A DNA stretch of 64,000 nt. It comes from Nocardia sp. NBC_01327 (lineage in GTDB: Bacteria > Actinomycetota > Actinomycetes > Mycobacteriales > Mycobacteriaceae). Every line of letters begins with the position of its first letter. The first letter of the stretch is position 1. Positions 53,267 to 62,062 of this stretch are shown piece after piece. The stretch covers positions 4,278,001-4,342,000 of the forward strand of contig NZ_CP108383.1 of NCBI RefSeq assembly GCF_035958815.1, written 5' to 3'. The position numbers and the translations under genes were made by a program. The notes beneath the pieces are model-generated. The model did not search any database and was not told where the DNA came from. It saw only the letters and a list, made by a program, of their open reading frames with translations.

Positions 53267-54706
53267 ATGACCACCACCGAACCCGCCGTCCGGCTGTATG
53301 ACCGGGCCTACATCGGCGGCGAATGGATCACCCTGTCCGGCACCGACACCCACGATGTCATCAACCCCGCCACCGAGCAGACCCTCGCGACGGTCCGGCT
53401 CGGCACCGCCGCCGATGTGGACAATGCGGTGCGGGCCGCACAGGCCGGATTCGAATCCTGGTCGCGCAGTGCGGTTTCCACCCGTGCCGAGGTGCTGGCC
53501 GCCATCGCCGCCGGACTCGAAGCGCGCGGAGATGAACTGGCGGCGCTGATTTCACAGGAGGTCGGCACCCCGGTCGCCGTTTCCCGGCTGCTGCAGGCCG
53601 GATTGCCCGCCATGACCTTCTCGGCGGCGGCCCGCTTCGTGAGCGAGCTGCCCTGGGAGGAGGAACTCGGCAATGCCCTGATCGTCCGGGAGCCGGTGGG
53701 TGTGGTCGGCGCGATCACCCCGTGGAACTATCCGCTGCACCAGATCGCCGCCAAGGTCGCCCCCGCACTGGCCGCAGGGTGCTCGATCGTGGTGAAACCC
53801 AGTGAGGTGGCGCCGCTCTCGTCCTTCCTGTTCGCCGAGATCATCGATGCGCTCGGTCTGCCCGCCGGTGTCTTCAACCTGGTTCCCGGCACCGGGCCGG
53901 TGGTCGGCGAAGCATTGGCCGCCCACCCCGGCGTGGACATGATCTCGCTGACCGGCTCGGCCACGGCGGGTGCGCGGGTCTCGGAACTGGCCGCGCGGAC
54001 GATCAAGAAGGTCGCGCTGGAGCTGGGCGGTAAATCGGCCAATATCATCCTCGATGATGCCGACCTGATGACCGCGGTGGTGGACGGCGTCGGCAAGTGC
54101 TTCCTCAATTCCGGCCAGACCTGTACGGCGCTGACCCGAATGCTGGTGCCGCGCAGCCGGTTGGCGGAGGTGGAGGCCATAGCCAAGGCCGCCGTGGAAG
54201 CCGCCGTCGTGGGTGATCCCTTCGATCCGGCCACCGCCGTGGGGCCGATGGTCACCGCCGCCCACCGCAATCGGGTACTCGGATACATCCGGCGCGGCAT
54301 CGAGGAGGGGGCCACCCTGGTGACCGGCGGCACCGATCCGGTCGAGAGCCTGGAGCGCGGCTGGTTCGTGCGCCCCACCGTCTTCTCCGACGTCGACCCG
54401 TCCATGACGATCGCCCAGGAGGAGATCTTCGGTCCGGTGCTGGCGATCCTGCCCTATGACAGTGAGGACCATGCCGTCGCCATTGCCAATGGCACGCATT
54501 ACGGCCTGTCCGGCGGAGTCTGGTCCGCCGACCCGGAACGCGCCCAGCGCGTCGCTCGCCGGCTACGTACCGGACAGGTCGAAATCAATGGCGGCGCCTT
54601 CAGTCCGGTCGCTCCGTTCGGCGGCTACAAGCAGTCCGGAAACGGTCGCGAACTCGGTCCGTACGGCGTGCTGGAGTTCCTCGAGACGAAGGCCATGTTC
54701 CGCTAG
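53267..54706 (+). CDS. Aldehyde dehydrogenase
   Basis: This 479-residue protein is an NAD(P)-dependent aldehyde dehydrogenase with ITPWNYPLHQIAAKVAPALAAGC, VKPSEVAP, SLTGSATAG, LELGGKS (Glu252) and FLNSGQTCTA (Cys286), plus EEIFGPVLAI. It would oxidise the aldehyde produced by the GMC enzyme. ATG 53267 follows GAGGACG. It is the last gene of the operon and a terminator follows. Confidence 0.95.
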   Translation: MTTTEPAVRLYDRAYIGGEWITLSGTDTHDVINPATEQTLATVRLGTAADVDNAVRAAQAGFESWSRSAVSTRAEVLAAIAAGLEARGDELAALISQEVGTPVAVSRLLQAGLPAMTFSAAARFVSELPWEEELGNALIVREPVGVVGAITPWNYPLHQIAAKVAPALAAGCSIVVKPSEVAPLSSFLFAEIIDALGLPAGVFNLVPGTGPVVGEALAAHPGVDMISLTGSATAGARVSELAARTIKKVALELGGKSANIILDDADLMTAVVDGVGKCFLNSGQTCTALTRMLVPRSRLAEVEAIAKAAVEAAVVGDPFDPATAVGPMVTAAHRNRVLGYIRRGIEEGATLVTGGTDPVESLERGWFVRPTVFSDVDPSMTIAQEEIFGPVLAILPYDSEDHAVAIANGTHYGLSGGVWSADPERAQRVARRLRTGQVEINGGAFSPVAPFGGYKQSGNGRELGPYGVLEFLETKAMFR

Positions 54707-54716
54707 CGATGACCCG

Positions 54717-54752
54717 GGCGGGCGGAGTCCACTTTCGGACAATCCGCCCGCC
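54717..54752 (+). terminator. Terminator of the esterase-GMC-ALDH operon
   Basis: A 10-bp GC-rich stem (54717-54726 with 54743-54752), extended inward by GTCC/GGAC (54727-54730 with 54737-54740), begins ten bases after the ALDH stop. Confidence 0.75.
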
Positions 54753-54779
54753 GAGCCTCGCGATGCTACGGTGTTCACC

Positions 54780-54945
54780 TGCGCCGGAGCCGAATTGCCC
54801 CCTTCGGGGCCGGAACCGGACGGTACTTTCCTGGGAGTCGTTCACAGTTTCGGGTGATATCGTCTCGCCGCCGCAGAGGGCACATGCGGCCGGCGGTTTC
54901 GGACCGGGACGAATCGGGACGGGACCGCGCGCCGGAGAGATCGCG
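54780..54945 (+). promoter_or_regulatory. Structured leader before the M23 gene, possible c-di-AMP riboswitch
   Basis: The region between the ALDH terminator and the M23 start has several hairpins (GCCCC 54797-54801 with GGGGC 54806-54810; CCGG..CCGG after it). It contains GCCGAAT (54789-54795) and TTTCGGGTGAT (near 54848-54858), faintly like parts of the ydaO-type c-di-AMP riboswitch, which in actinobacteria often precedes cell-wall hydrolase genes. The conserved CAGCTAAC element is not seen, so the match is weak. Confidence 0.25.
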
Positions 54946-54962
54946 TAGGAGGCTCGGTTCTG

Positions 54963-55721
54963 TTGCACGGCAATACTTCCTGGACTGCTGGTGGACGATC
55001 GGGTGCACACCGGAAACCCCCGGCTATCACCATCTTGAAGGGGCGTGCGGTCATCGCCGCGGTGGCCGCGGGTGCGGCCGTCGCCGCCGGGCAGGCCGGT
55101 CTGCAAGACGTGGGCGGGCACAAGACCACCACTACTGCCGAGCCCGCGACGCAGGAGATCGCCGCACTGCAGCCCGCGGCTCTCACCGGAACGGATGCGC
55201 ACTTTCCCGAGATCCTGGACGCCGCCCAGCCGGAGGATCCCGCGCAGTATCAGGACATTCTGGAGAACGGACAGCAGTTCGCGGCCGATATCACGGCCCG
55301 CGCGGAATCGAAACTGCGCCCGCTCTTCGTGAAGTTCGCCTCGGGCACCTTCACCTCCGGCTTCGGAACCCGCTGGGGCGCCGAGCATTTGGGCGTGGAC
55401 GTGGCCGCCCCGATCGGCACGCCCATCTACGCCATCATGGACGGCACCGTGATCAGCGCCGGTCCGGCCGACGGCTTCGGCATGTGGGTCCGGCTGCAGC
55501 ACGACGACGGCACCATCACCGTTTACGGTCACGTGGACACCGCGACAGTGTCTGTGGGCCAGCGGGTCCTGGCCGGCGACCAGATCGCCACGGTCGGCAA
55601 TCGCGGCTTCTCCACCGGTCCGCACTGCCATTTCGAGGTGTGGCTCAATGGCGCCGACAAGATCGACCCGCTGCCCTGGCTCGCCAGCCGCGGCATCTCG
55701 CTCGGGCCGGAAATCGACTGA
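54963..55721 (+). CDS. Secreted M23-family (LytM) peptidase
   Basis: This 252-residue protein has an N-terminal region with one hydrophobic stretch (AVIAAVAAGAAVAAG, about 29-43), a linker, and an M23 domain from about 125: TSGFGTRWGAEHLGVDVAAP (H and D zinc ligands), TVYGHVDTATVSVGQRV, and TGPHCHFEVW. These enzymes cut peptidoglycan cross-bridges. Start TTG 54963 is chosen on the GGAGG ribosome site ten bases upstream; a methionine start is not available. The four zinc residues are intact. Confidence 0.88.
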   Translation: MHGNTSWTAGGRSGAHRKPPAITILKGRAVIAAVAAGAAVAAGQAGLQDVGGHKTTTTAEPATQEIAALQPAALTGTDAHFPEILDAAQPEDPAQYQDILENGQQFAADITARAESKLRPLFVKFASGTFTSGFGTRWGAEHLGVDVAAPIGTPIYAIMDGTVISAGPADGFGMWVRLQHDDGTITVYGHVDTATVSVGQRVLAGDQIATVGNRGFSTGPHCHFEVWLNGADKIDPLPWLASRGISLGPEID

Positions 55722-55725
55722 CCCG

Positions 55726-56916
55726 TCAGGCGGTGCGCACGCGCAGCCGATCCACACCGCGCAGTACCGGTTCGATCACGCGCGCGGCAATGGGACCCAG
55801 TACCGCCATGATCAGCACATAGGTCGTAGCGAGTGCGGCGAACTCCGGCGGAACCGCACCGGCGGTGACCGCGAGACCCGCGATGACAATGGAGAATTCG
55901 CCCCGCGCGACCAGTGCTGATCCGGCCCGGGCGCGACCGTAGCGCGAAGCCCCGGCGCGCTCTGCCGCCCACCACCCGGTGGCGATCTTGGTCGCGGCGG
56001 TCACCAGGGCGAGCAGGAGCGCCCATCCGAGCACGGGCGGAATACTGGCCGGATCGGTGCTGAGGCCGAACAGTACGAAGAACAGCGCCGCGAACAGATC
56101 CCGCAGCGGTTCCAACAGTTTGGCGGCATTGTGCGCGGTGGAGCCGGAGATGGCGATACCCAGCAGGAAGGCGCCCACCGCGGCCGAGACCTGCAGCGAT
56201 GAGGCCAATCCGGCGATCAGCAGGGCCGCGCCGAGCAGTTTGAGCAGGAAGATCTCACGATCGTCGCTGTCGACGATCCGGGAGACGTACTTGCCGAAGC
56301 GCAGGGCGACCACCAGTACGACCGTCACCGTCACCAGCGCGATGCCGACGGTGGTCATCCCGGCCGCGAAGCCCGCCCCGGCCAGCACCGCGGTGAGCAC
56401 CGGGAGATATCCGGCCATGACCAGATCCTCGAATACCAGAATCGACAGGATCGTCGGCGTCTCCCGATTGCCGAGGCGGCCCAGATCGTTGAGCACCTTG
56501 GCGACAATGCCGGAGGAAGAGATATAGGTGACACCGGCCATGGCGACCGCACCGGTCAGACCCCAGCCCAGCAGCAGCGCCACCGTCACGCCCGGTGCGG
56601 CATTGAGCACCAGATCGACCACGCCGGCAAGCCATGAGGTGCGCAGACCGGTGACCAATTCGGTTGCGCTGTATTCCAGCCCCAGTAGTAGGAGCAGCAG
56701 CACCACGCCGATCTCACTGGCCAGTTCGATGAACTGATCCACATGTTCGAGCCTGATCAAACCGCCGGTGCCGAATACCAGCCCGCCGATCAGATACAGC
56801 GGGATCGGCGACATTCCGATCCGTGCGGCGAGCCGTCCGAGCAATCCCAGCCCGAACAGCACCGCCCCGAGCTGGATGAGCGACAGCGCGGTTTCGTGTG
56901 CGACCACCGGACTCAC
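55726..56916 (-). CDS. CPA2-family cation:proton antiporter (KefB/KhtU-like)
   Basis: This 396-residue protein has about 12 membrane segments and CPA2 motifs: LGLLGRLAARIGMSPIPLYLIGGLVFG, LELASEIGVVLLLLLLGLEYS, STAHNAAKLLEPLRDLFAALFFVLFGL, and GRARAGSALVARGEFSIVIAGLA. No nucleotide-binding TrkA domain follows, as in KhtU-type antiporters that need a separate regulatory subunit. GTG 56916 overlaps the stop of a tiny upstream ORF that may be a remnant of that subunit. It is convergent with the M23 gene (four-base gap). Confidence 0.9.
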   Translation of the reverse strand: MSPVVAHETALSLIQLGAVLFGLGLLGRLAARIGMSPIPLYLIGGLVFGTGGLIRLEHVDQFIELASEIGVVLLLLLLGLEYSATELVTGLRTSWLAGVVDLVLNAAPGVTVALLLGWGLTGAVAMAGVTYISSSGIVAKVLNDLGRLGNRETPTILSILVFEDLVMAGYLPVLTAVLAGAGFAAGMTTVGIALVTVTVVLVVALRFGKYVSRIVDSDDREIFLLKLLGAALLIAGLASSLQVSAAVGAFLLGIAISGSTAHNAAKLLEPLRDLFAALFFVLFGLSTDPASIPPVLGWALLLALVTAATKIATGWWAAERAGASRYGRARAGSALVARGEFSIVIAGLAVTAGAVPPEFAALATTYVLIMAVLGPIAARVIEPVLRGVDRLRVRTA

Positions 56917-57008
56917 CCGTCCGTCAGGATGGGCGCGGCGGTGCGCCCGTCGGTGGTGCCGTAGTCGCGTATGCGGAAACCGGATATGTGTGTTGCTGCA
57001 ATGTTCAC
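56913..57008 (-). CDS. Tiny ORF, possible KhtT-like remnant or coupling ORF
   Basis: A 31-residue ORF (GTG 57008, stop 56913-56915) reads NIAATHISGFRIRDYGTTDG and nine further residues. Its start resembles the N-terminus of KhtT-type regulatory subunits (a pattern of the form ELPGIG...TTADGR), but the family is about 160 residues long. The stop overlaps the antiporter start by three bases, so it might act to couple translation. It could be a truncated subunit gene or a chance reading frame. Confidence 0.35.
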   Translation of the reverse strand: MNIAATHISGFRIRDYGTTDGRTAAPILTDG

Positions 57009-57333
57009 GCCCCTACCTTAATCGGACAAATCGGTCAGATTGACCAGTGGGGTCGAAGTGCCTACCTGCGGTTGGTGGTGAACAACGCATGGAGGCAACA
57101 CAATTCGTGTCTGCCCGGGCGTTTCGGGGCAATCTCGGGTTCGAATCCGCCGGGGCCGCGCACGGGCATGGCCGGACAGGTGAACGGGGAGTGGATCGCA
57201 CATGGCATTGCCTGTTCACCTTCCGTATGGGTGCGATATCTTGGCTATACAACTTTTGGGCCGAGTGTGTGTTCTGCTGCCGGGCGTTTCGTTTCCCGGC
57301 CTCTGATGGAATGCCGGATCCAGGAGTTCACTA
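57009..57333 (+). promoter_or_regulatory. Promoter region of the phosphonate ABC operon
   Basis: No coding gene is supported in these 325 bases. Two sites stand out. AGGTGAAC (57178-57185) and GTTCACCT (57214-57221) are 8-bp inverted arms 28 bases apart; GTTCACC also resembles half of an actinobacterial PHO box. CTTGGCTATACA (57240-57251) recurs exactly at the tmpA start (63724-63735) and its reverse strand, TGTATAGCCAAG, resembles HutC/PhnF-type GntR operators. The transporter start is 83 bases further on. Confidence 0.55.
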
Positions 57334-58470
57334 GTGCGTATCGCAACTGCTCGCAATGTTGGAATCTGTCTTGTCGCAGGGGCTTTGGTCCTCGGCGTGG
57401 GCGCCTGCACGAAGAAGTCGGACACGTCGGCGGGTGGGGCCGCGACGGCGACTTCGGCTGCGGATCTCGGAGGAATGGACGCGCTCGTGGCCGCGGCCAA
57501 GAAGGAGGGCACGCTGAATCTCATGGCGCTGCCCCGTGATTGGGCCGGTTACGGCGCGCTGATGGACAATTTCGGCGCCAAGTACGGCATCAAGGTCAAT
57601 GACGATAATCCCGGCGCCGCCAGTGCCGATGAGATCAATGCGATCAAATCGCTGAAGGGCCAGGATCGCGCGCCCGATGCGGTCGATGTCGGCACCTCCT
57701 TCGCCATCAGCGGCGCCAAGGACGGGCTGTACGCGCCGTACAAGGTCAGCACCTGGGCCGATATCCCGGACTCCCAGAAGGATTCGGCCGGCACGTGGTA
57801 CGGCGATTACGGCGGCTACATCTCCATCGGCTGTGATGCCGCGAAGGTCGCCGTCTGCCCGACGACCATCGCCGACCTGGCCAAGCCCGCGTACAAGGGA
57901 CAGGTCGCGCTCAGCGGCGACCCGCTCAAGAGCAACTCCGCGCTGATGGCGGTGTGGACCGCGGCCCTGGCGACCGGCGGGTCCGCCGACAATATCCAGC
58001 CCGGTATCGACTTCTTCGGCAAGCTCAAGTCCGAGGGGAACTTCGTTCCGGTCAAGGCTACGGCGGCCACCGTGCAGTCCGGCGAGACGCCGATCATTAT
58101 CGACTGGGACTACCTGAACGCCGGAATCGCTCAGACACTGGGCAATACGAACGTGAAGTGGACCGTCGCGGTGTCCACTGATGCCTCCATCGGCGGATAC
58201 TACGCACAGGCGATCAGCAAGACCGCACCGCATCCGGCCGCCGCGCGGCTGTGGCAGGAGTACCTCTACAGCGATGAGGGTCAGAACGGTCTGCTCAAGG
58301 GTTTCGCGCGCCCGGTGCGACTGCCCGCCATGCAGAAGGCCGGCACGGTCGATCCGGCGCTGACCAAGGTGCTGCCGGCCGCCAGCGACAAGGCCGTCTA
58401 CCCGACGGACGATCAGGCCGCGAAGGCCAAGGACACGCTCACCCAGAACTGGGCGAACACCGTCAAATGA
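57334..58470 (+). CDS. ABC transporter substrate-binding lipoprotein, phosphonate (AEP) type
   Basis: This 378-residue protein has a lipoprotein signal LVLGVGAC (Cys25), a Ser/Ala linker, then a family 1 solute-binding domain: ALVAAAKKEGTLNLMALPRDWAGYG, DNPGAASADEINAIKSLKGQ, and YYAQAISKTAPHPAAARLWQEYLYSDEGQ. The order with two permeases, an ATPase and GntR, followed by C-P cleavage genes, matches 2-aminoethylphosphonate-type transporters. GTG 57334 follows CAGGAG. The ligand is inferred from neighbours. Confidence 0.85.
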   Translation: MRIATARNVGICLVAGALVLGVGACTKKSDTSAGGAATATSAADLGGMDALVAAAKKEGTLNLMALPRDWAGYGALMDNFGAKYGIKVNDDNPGAASADEINAIKSLKGQDRAPDAVDVGTSFAISGAKDGLYAPYKVSTWADIPDSQKDSAGTWYGDYGGYISIGCDAAKVAVCPTTIADLAKPAYKGQVALSGDPLKSNSALMAVWTAALATGGSADNIQPGIDFFGKLKSEGNFVPVKATAATVQSGETPIIIDWDYLNAGIAQTLGNTNVKWTVAVSTDASIGGYYAQAISKTAPHPAAARLWQEYLYSDEGQNGLLKGFARPVRLPAMQKAGTVDPALTKVLPAASDKAVYPTDDQAAKAKDTLTQNWANTVK

Positions 58471-59342
58471 GAACATCGGTTCGTTCGGCCCGGGCCCTCG
58501 GCTGGCTCGGGCTCGTTCCGTTCCTCGGCTACGTCGGTGTGTTCTTCCTGCTGCCCACCGGCGTGATCGTGTATTCGGCCTTCCAGGTCGGTGACGATGC
58601 GAATTCGTCCTTCGGGACCGCGAATGTCACGGCGGCGCTGAAGGGCGCGTATCTCACCGGGCTGAAAAACAGTGTGGTGCTGTCGCTGGTGGTCGCGATC
58701 ATCGCCGCGGTGCTGGGTGTGATTCTGGCGTACGCGGTTACGAGCGGACGCGGGCAGATGCTGCAGCGGGTGGTGTCCACCAGTGCGGCCGTGCTCGCCA
58801 ATTTCGGCGGGCTGCCGCTGGCATTCCTGTTCGTCGCGGCGATCGGCAATGCCGGTGTGCTGACGAAACTCCTCCAGGATCATCTGGGCGTCTCCCTGCG
58901 CGATGACCTGCATCTGGATTTGTACTCCCAGGCGGGTGTGCAGTTCGTCTATCTGTATTTCCTGGTGCCGCTGATGGTTCTGGTGATCACACCGGCACTC
59001 GAGGGATTGCGCCCGGAATGGCGTGAGGCGGCCGAGAGCCTCGGTGCGCGGGGCTGGCAGTACTGGCGCTATGTCGCCGGACCCGTGCTGCTGCCGCATT
59101 TCCTCGGCAGTGTCGCGCTGCTGTTCTGCACCTCCTTCTCCTCGTTCGCCACCGCCGATGCGCTCACCAATGGCACGCTCTCGATCACGCCGCTGCAGAT
59201 CGAGAGCGCCGTATCCGGCAATGTGCTTGTCGGACAGGAGAATCTGGGCGCGGCCATGGCTCTGAACATGATCGTGGTCGTGGTGCCGCTCACCCTGCTC
59301 TACCAGTACATGCAGAACAGGACCTCGCGATGGCTACAGTGA
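58467..59342 (+). CDS. ABC transporter permease 1
   Basis: This 291-residue inner-membrane protein has about six segments and an EAA loop: EGLRPEWREAAESLGARGWQYWRYVAGPVLLPHF. The start ATG overlaps the stop of the binding-protein gene by four bases, and its 3' end overlaps the next permease by 13 bases. It forms half of the membrane channel for the phosphonate importer. Confidence 0.9.
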   Translation: MRTSVRSARALGWLGLVPFLGYVGVFFLLPTGVIVYSAFQVGDDANSSFGTANVTAALKGAYLTGLKNSVVLSLVVAIIAAVLGVILAYAVTSGRGQMLQRVVSTSAAVLANFGGLPLAFLFVAAIGNAGVLTKLLQDHLGVSLRDDLHLDLYSQAGVQFVYLYFLVPLMVLVITPALEGLRPEWREAAESLGARGWQYWRYVAGPVLLPHFLGSVALLFCTSFSSFATADALTNGTLSITPLQIESAVSGNVLVGQENLGAAMALNMIVVVVPLTLLYQYMQNRTSRWLQ

Positions 59343-60217
59343 CCGATCCCGCGGCCGTGGTGGGCGGCCCGGCGGTGCAGCCGAATCCGGCACGGCGATC
59401 GACCCGCCGGATCGCACCGCCCACGGCGTATTGGCGCTGGATTGTGCTCGGCCTCGCCGCGATCTACTTCATCGGGCCGTTCGCGGTGGCGTTCTGGTTC
59501 ACCATCAATGACAAGAACGGGGTGAGTTTTCGCGTTTATACGCGAATCCTCTCCGCGAACGGGCTTTCCGGCACTCTGGGCACCTCGCTGGTGCTCGGCC
59601 TGATCGCGGTGGTCATCACACTGGTGCTCATGGTGCCGACAATGCTGCTGGTGCACTTGCGTTTACCCGCCGCACGGCCGCTGGTCGAGCTGTTGTCCCT
59701 ACTGCCGTTGGTGATTCCGCCGGTCGCCCTGGTCGTGGGTGTGCGCAGCGTGCTGTCGTGGGGCAATAACAGCGACTATGTCGAAGTGTCCCAGGTGTTC
59801 ACGGCATTGCAGCAGCAGCCGCTGTCGTTGATCCTGGCGCTCGAGTACGTGGTCATCGCGCTGCCGTTCACCTTTCGTGCGCTCGATGCCGGAATTCGGG
59901 GTTCGCGCATCGGCGTCCTGGTCGAAGCCGCGCAGAATCTCGGCGCCGGATGGACGATCGTCATGTGGCGGGTGGTGCTGCCCGCACTGCGCACCTCACT
60001 GCTGAACGCGGCCTTCCTGACCTTCGCACTGGTCATGGGCGAGTACACCATTGCGAAGATTCTCATCTTCCGCACCTTCCCGGTGTGGCTCGCGCAATCG
60101 GCCAATTCCGATGGCCAATTGCAGGTGGCGCTGTCGATTCTGAGCCTGGTACTCACCTGGCTGCTACTGCTCGTTGTCGTCTCGATCGCAGGTCGATCAC
60201 GAAAGGCCCCCCGATGA
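59330..60217 (+). CDS. ABC transporter permease 2
   Basis: This 295-residue protein has six predicted segments and an EAA loop GSRIGVLVEAAQNLGAGWTIVMWRVVLPAL. The N-terminal 40 residues are polar and cytoplasmic. It starts inside the preceding permease gene and its stop overlaps the ATPase start, so expression is tightly coupled. With permease 1 it makes the heterodimeric channel. Confidence 0.9.
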   Translation: MATVTDPAAVVGGPAVQPNPARRSTRRIAPPTAYWRWIVLGLAAIYFIGPFAVAFWFTINDKNGVSFRVYTRILSANGLSGTLGTSLVLGLIAVVITLVLMVPTMLLVHLRLPAARPLVELLSLLPLVIPPVALVVGVRSVLSWGNNSDYVEVSQVFTALQQQPLSLILALEYVVIALPFTFRALDAGIRGSRIGVLVEAAQNLGAGWTIVMWRVVLPALRTSLLNAAFLTFALVMGEYTIAKILIFRTFPVWLAQSANSDGQLQVALSILSLVLTWLLLLVVVSIAGRSRKAPR

Positions 60218-61284
60218 CCGCCCAGTCAGTTCCCGAGATCAACAGCACCGCAGTCGCTTTCGTCGACGTGCACCGCCGGTACGGTTCGGTGCGAGCCCTC
60301 GACGGGCTGAATCTGGATATCGCACCCGGGGAATTCGTCGCGCTGCTCGGCCCGTCCGGATGCGGGAAGACCACGGCGCTGCGCATTCTCGCCGGATTCG
60401 ATCACCCGACCTCGGGGGAGATTCGCGTCGACGGTCGCGATGCGTCCGCTATTCCGGCGAACAAGCGCGATATGGGCATGGTCTTCCAGTCCTACAGCCT
60501 GTTCCCGACCATGTCGGCGCTAGACAATGTCGCCTTCGGGCTCAATCTGCGTGGGCGGCCTGCCAAGCGGCGGCGGGAGCGGGCGCAGGAGCTGCTCGAT
60601 ATGGTCGGGCTCGCCGATCACGTGGCGAAATTCCCGCATCAGCTCTCGGGCGGGCAGCAGCAGCGCGTCGCCCTGGCGCGTGCGCTGGCCATCGCCCCGC
60701 GGGTACTGCTGCTCGACGAGCCGCTGTCGGCGCTGGATGCGAAGGTTCGCCAGCAATTGCGGGAGGAGATCCGCCGTATTCAACGGGAATTGGGCGTGAC
60801 CACGGTCTTCGTGACCCACGACCAGGAGGAGGCGCTGGCGATCGCGGACCGGGTCGCGGTCATGCGCAATGGCCGGATGGAGCAGTGCGCCAGTCCCGAT
60901 CAGGTGTACCAGCGGCCCGCGACACCGTTCGTGGCCGAATTCGTCGGCACCATGAATCGCATTCCGGCGACCGCGGTCGATGCCACCCATGTGCGAGTGG
61001 GGGAGCAGGTGCTGCTGTGCGATGGTGAGGCGACGTGCACCGGCGAGGTGACGGTGCTCGCCCGCCCGGAGGCGGTGCTGGTGCACGAATCTGCCGAGGG
61101 CACAACGATTGTGGAGGCCGGGACCTTCTATGGCGCGACCACCCGGCTGCGCCTGACCCGGGCCGACGGGACGCGATTGCTCGCCGATATCGCCAGCCAT
61201 CGCGCGGGCGACCTGTCTCCGGGTACCCGGGTCACGGTATCGCTGCTCGACCGGCCGGTGCTGCTGGCGGCGGATCCGCAGTGA
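60214..61284 (+). CDS. ABC transporter ATPase
   Basis: This 356-residue protein has Walker A GPSGCGKTT, the Q-loop MVFQSYSLFP, signature LSGGQQQR, Walker B VLLLDEPLSALD and an H-loop VFVTHDQEEAL. After about residue 245 there is a TOBE-like domain. It powers the phosphonate importer. ATG 60214 overlaps the permease stop; the frame is open upstream, inside the permease gene, but the family start is here. Confidence 0.93.
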   Translation: MTAQSVPEINSTAVAFVDVHRRYGSVRALDGLNLDIAPGEFVALLGPSGCGKTTALRILAGFDHPTSGEIRVDGRDASAIPANKRDMGMVFQSYSLFPTMSALDNVAFGLNLRGRPAKRRRERAQELLDMVGLADHVAKFPHQLSGGQQQRVALARALAIAPRVLLLDEPLSALDAKVRQQLREEIRRIQRELGVTTVFVTHDQEEALAIADRVAVMRNGRMEQCASPDQVYQRPATPFVAEFVGTMNRIPATAVDATHVRVGEQVLLCDGEATCTGEVTVLARPEAVLVHESAEGTTIVEAGTFYGATTRLRLTRADGTRLLADIASHRAGDLSPGTRVTVSLLDRPVLLAADPQ

Positions 61285-61297
61285 ATAGAGTTGGCGT

Positions 61298-62062
61298 GTG
61301 ACCACTGGACAGCCGAAGGTGCCGCGCTATCGGGAGATCGCCGAGCAATTGCGCGAGGCGATCGAGAACGGTGAGTTCGCCGACGGTGAGTCACTGCCCT
61401 CGGAGCACCATCTGAGCGAGCGCTACGGCGTCTCGCGCGGCACCATCCGGCAGACCTTCGCCTATCTGCGCGCCTCGGGCATCGTCTCGTCGCGACAGGG
61501 CGCGCGGCGGCAGGTGCTGCGCGGCCCGCGCGCACAACCGATGACCGAACTGCTCAGCTTCTCCCGCTGGGCGCGCAGTATCGGCGAGACGCCGAGCAGC
61601 CGCACCGTCGGCACCGATATCGTCACACCCTCCCCGGAGGTCCGGGAGAAATTGGGTCTGACACAGGGGGAGAAGGCTTTTCACGTCGAGCGGGTCCGGT
61701 TGCTGAGCGGGGCGGCGATCATGCTGGAGAGCACCTACTACCCCGAACGGCTCGCCGCGCCGATTCTGGCCATGGATCTGGAGGCCGAGTCGATCACCGA
61801 CAATCTGGAGGACTACGGCATCGTGTTCGTGGACGCCGAGCATTCGATCGAGGCGATCGGCGCCACCGCGCGCACTGCGGAGCTGCTCGGAATCCATATC
61901 GGCACACCGCTTCTGCGCACCATGCGCCGGACCACCGACCCGGCGGGCGAGGTGCTCGAGTGTTCTTTCGACACCTACCTCGGGTCGGCGGTCGCCTTCG
62001 TCGTACGCAATTCGGTGGCCGCGGGTGCGGTCAGCCGGGTCAGATCGAGGCTGTCGAACTGA
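61298..62062 (+). CDS. GntR-family (HutC/UTRA) regulator
   Basis: This 254-residue protein has an N-terminal winged helix VPRYREIAEQLREAIENGEFADGESLPSEHHLSERYGVSRGTIRQTFAYLRASGIV, then a UTRA ligand domain with MLESTYYPERLAAPILAMDL and PLLRTMRRTTDPAGEVLECSFDTYLG. UTRA regulators of this type include PhnF. It is the fifth gene of the transport operon. It probably binds the 12-bp motif in front of the transporter and in front of tmpA. GTG 61298. Confidence 0.9.
   Translation: MTTGQPKVPRYREIAEQLREAIENGEFADGESLPSEHHLSERYGVSRGTIRQTFAYLRASGIVSSRQGARRQVLRGPRAQPMTELLSFSRWARSIGETPSSRTVGTDIVTPSPEVREKLGLTQGEKAFHVERVRLLSGAAIMLESTYYPERLAAPILAMDLEAESITDNLEDYGIVFVDAEHSIEAIGATARTAELLGIHIGTPLLRTMRRTTDPAGEVLECSFDTYLGSAVAFVVRNSVAAGAVSRVRSRLSN

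Noticed and set aside
57139..57165. T-arm-like GGGTTCGAATCC, as another Y RNA or tRNA
   Set aside because: Only two or three base pairs flank the loop, and no D-arm or acceptor partner is seen nearby.
57047..57334. Plus-strand ORF of about 95 codons before the ABC operon
   Set aside because: Odd composition, no domain, and it would overlap the likely operator and promoter.
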